Origin: an uncultured Gluconobacter sp.
Lineage (GTDB): Bacteria; Pseudomonadota; Alphaproteobacteria; Acetobacterales; Acetobacteraceae
DNA length: 5,421 nt
Direction: 5' to 3'
Assembly (NCBI GenBank): GCA_937880175.1
Contig: CALFLO010000171.1
Location: 1-5,421 of the forward strand
In this document: positions 5,373-5,421 of the stretch, piece by piece
Layout of the letters: every line of letters begins with the position of its first letter
How positions within the stretch are numbered: the first letter of the stretch is position 1
Notes under the pieces: model-generated
The model's input: only the letters and a program-made list of their open reading frames with translations
The model's database searches: none
What the model was told of the DNA's origin: nothing
Position numbers and translations under genes: made by a program

Positions 5373-5421
5373 CTGTCTCTTATACACATCTGACGCTGCC
5401 GACGATACTCCTTGTGTAGAT
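5373..5421. other. Illumina Nextera (Tn5) adapter, index and P5 sequence - not genomic
   Basis: CTGTCTCTTATACACATCT (5373-5391) is the 19-bp Tn5 mosaic end. GACGCTGCCGACGA (5392-5405) is the Nextera read-1 adapter in reverse complement. TACTCCTT (5406-5413) is the reverse complement of AAGGAGTA, which I recall as the Nextera i5 index 507. GTGTAGAT (5414-5421) is the beginning of the P5 flow-cell sequence. The order and spacing match a library end exactly, so these 49 bases are untrimmed adapter at a contig end. Confidence 0.97.

Noticed and set aside
5373..5387. GTG start at 5387 giving an MYKRQ N-terminus for the recombinase
   Set aside because: These five codons are encoded by the Tn5 mosaic-end adapter, and the protein is missing its catalytic N-terminal domain, so this is not a real start.
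1..5421. CRISPR array, tRNA or rRNA gene, or insertion-sequence terminal repeats
   Set aside because: I found no regularly spaced direct repeats, no cloverleaf-type sequence and no paired terminal inverted repeats in the window.

Overview
The window looks like the end of a draft contig from a high-GC alphaproteobacterium. An acetic-acid-bacterium relative (Acetobacteraceae) is my best guess, from the style of the flanking proteins and the large serine recombinase, but the window has no rRNA or other marker to prove it. Sampled 60-base stretches run near 60% G+C in the right flank and about 40% in the central ATPase gene, so the centre is probably horizontally acquired.

Layout from left to right: (1) positions 1-612 hold the C-terminal part of a class I SAM-dependent methyltransferase whose start lies before the window. 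(2) Positions 698-1177 hold a complete YbaK/EbsC-type aminoacyl-tRNA deacylase, followed by a probable terminator. (3) Positions 1178-1429 are non-coding, with two hairpins and a candidate promoter whose spacer carries an inverted repeat. (4) Positions 1430-4297 hold a tight three-gene operon with overlapping reading frames: a protein with a restriction-endonuclease-like N-terminus, a small 86-residue middle protein, and a 568-residue SMC/Rad50-like ATPase of the DUF2326 type. I read this as a complete ABC-three-component (ABC-3C) conflict/defence system. (5) Positions 4298-4433 separate two convergent genes. (6) Positions 4434-5372, minus strand, encode the C-terminal 312 residues of a large serine recombinase. 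Its last codons overlap a strong plus-strand terminator-like hairpin and a GC-rich palindrome, which suggests an attachment-site region. (7) Positions 5373-5421 are not biological sequence: they match the Illumina Nextera/Tn5 adapter, an i5 index and the start of P5.

How the genes may work together (inference): in ABC-3C systems the coiled-coil ATPase is thought to sense a nucleic-acid or nucleoprotein state, and the middle component links it to an effector, here a nuclease-like protein. The nearby recombinase marks a mobile or integration-prone locus. However, its orientation puts its own element to the right of the contig end, so the ABC-3C operon may be beside that element rather than inside it. 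The ABC-3C class has been defined by comparative genomics, so it is not new as a class. This example is intact and has an atypical active-site pattern.
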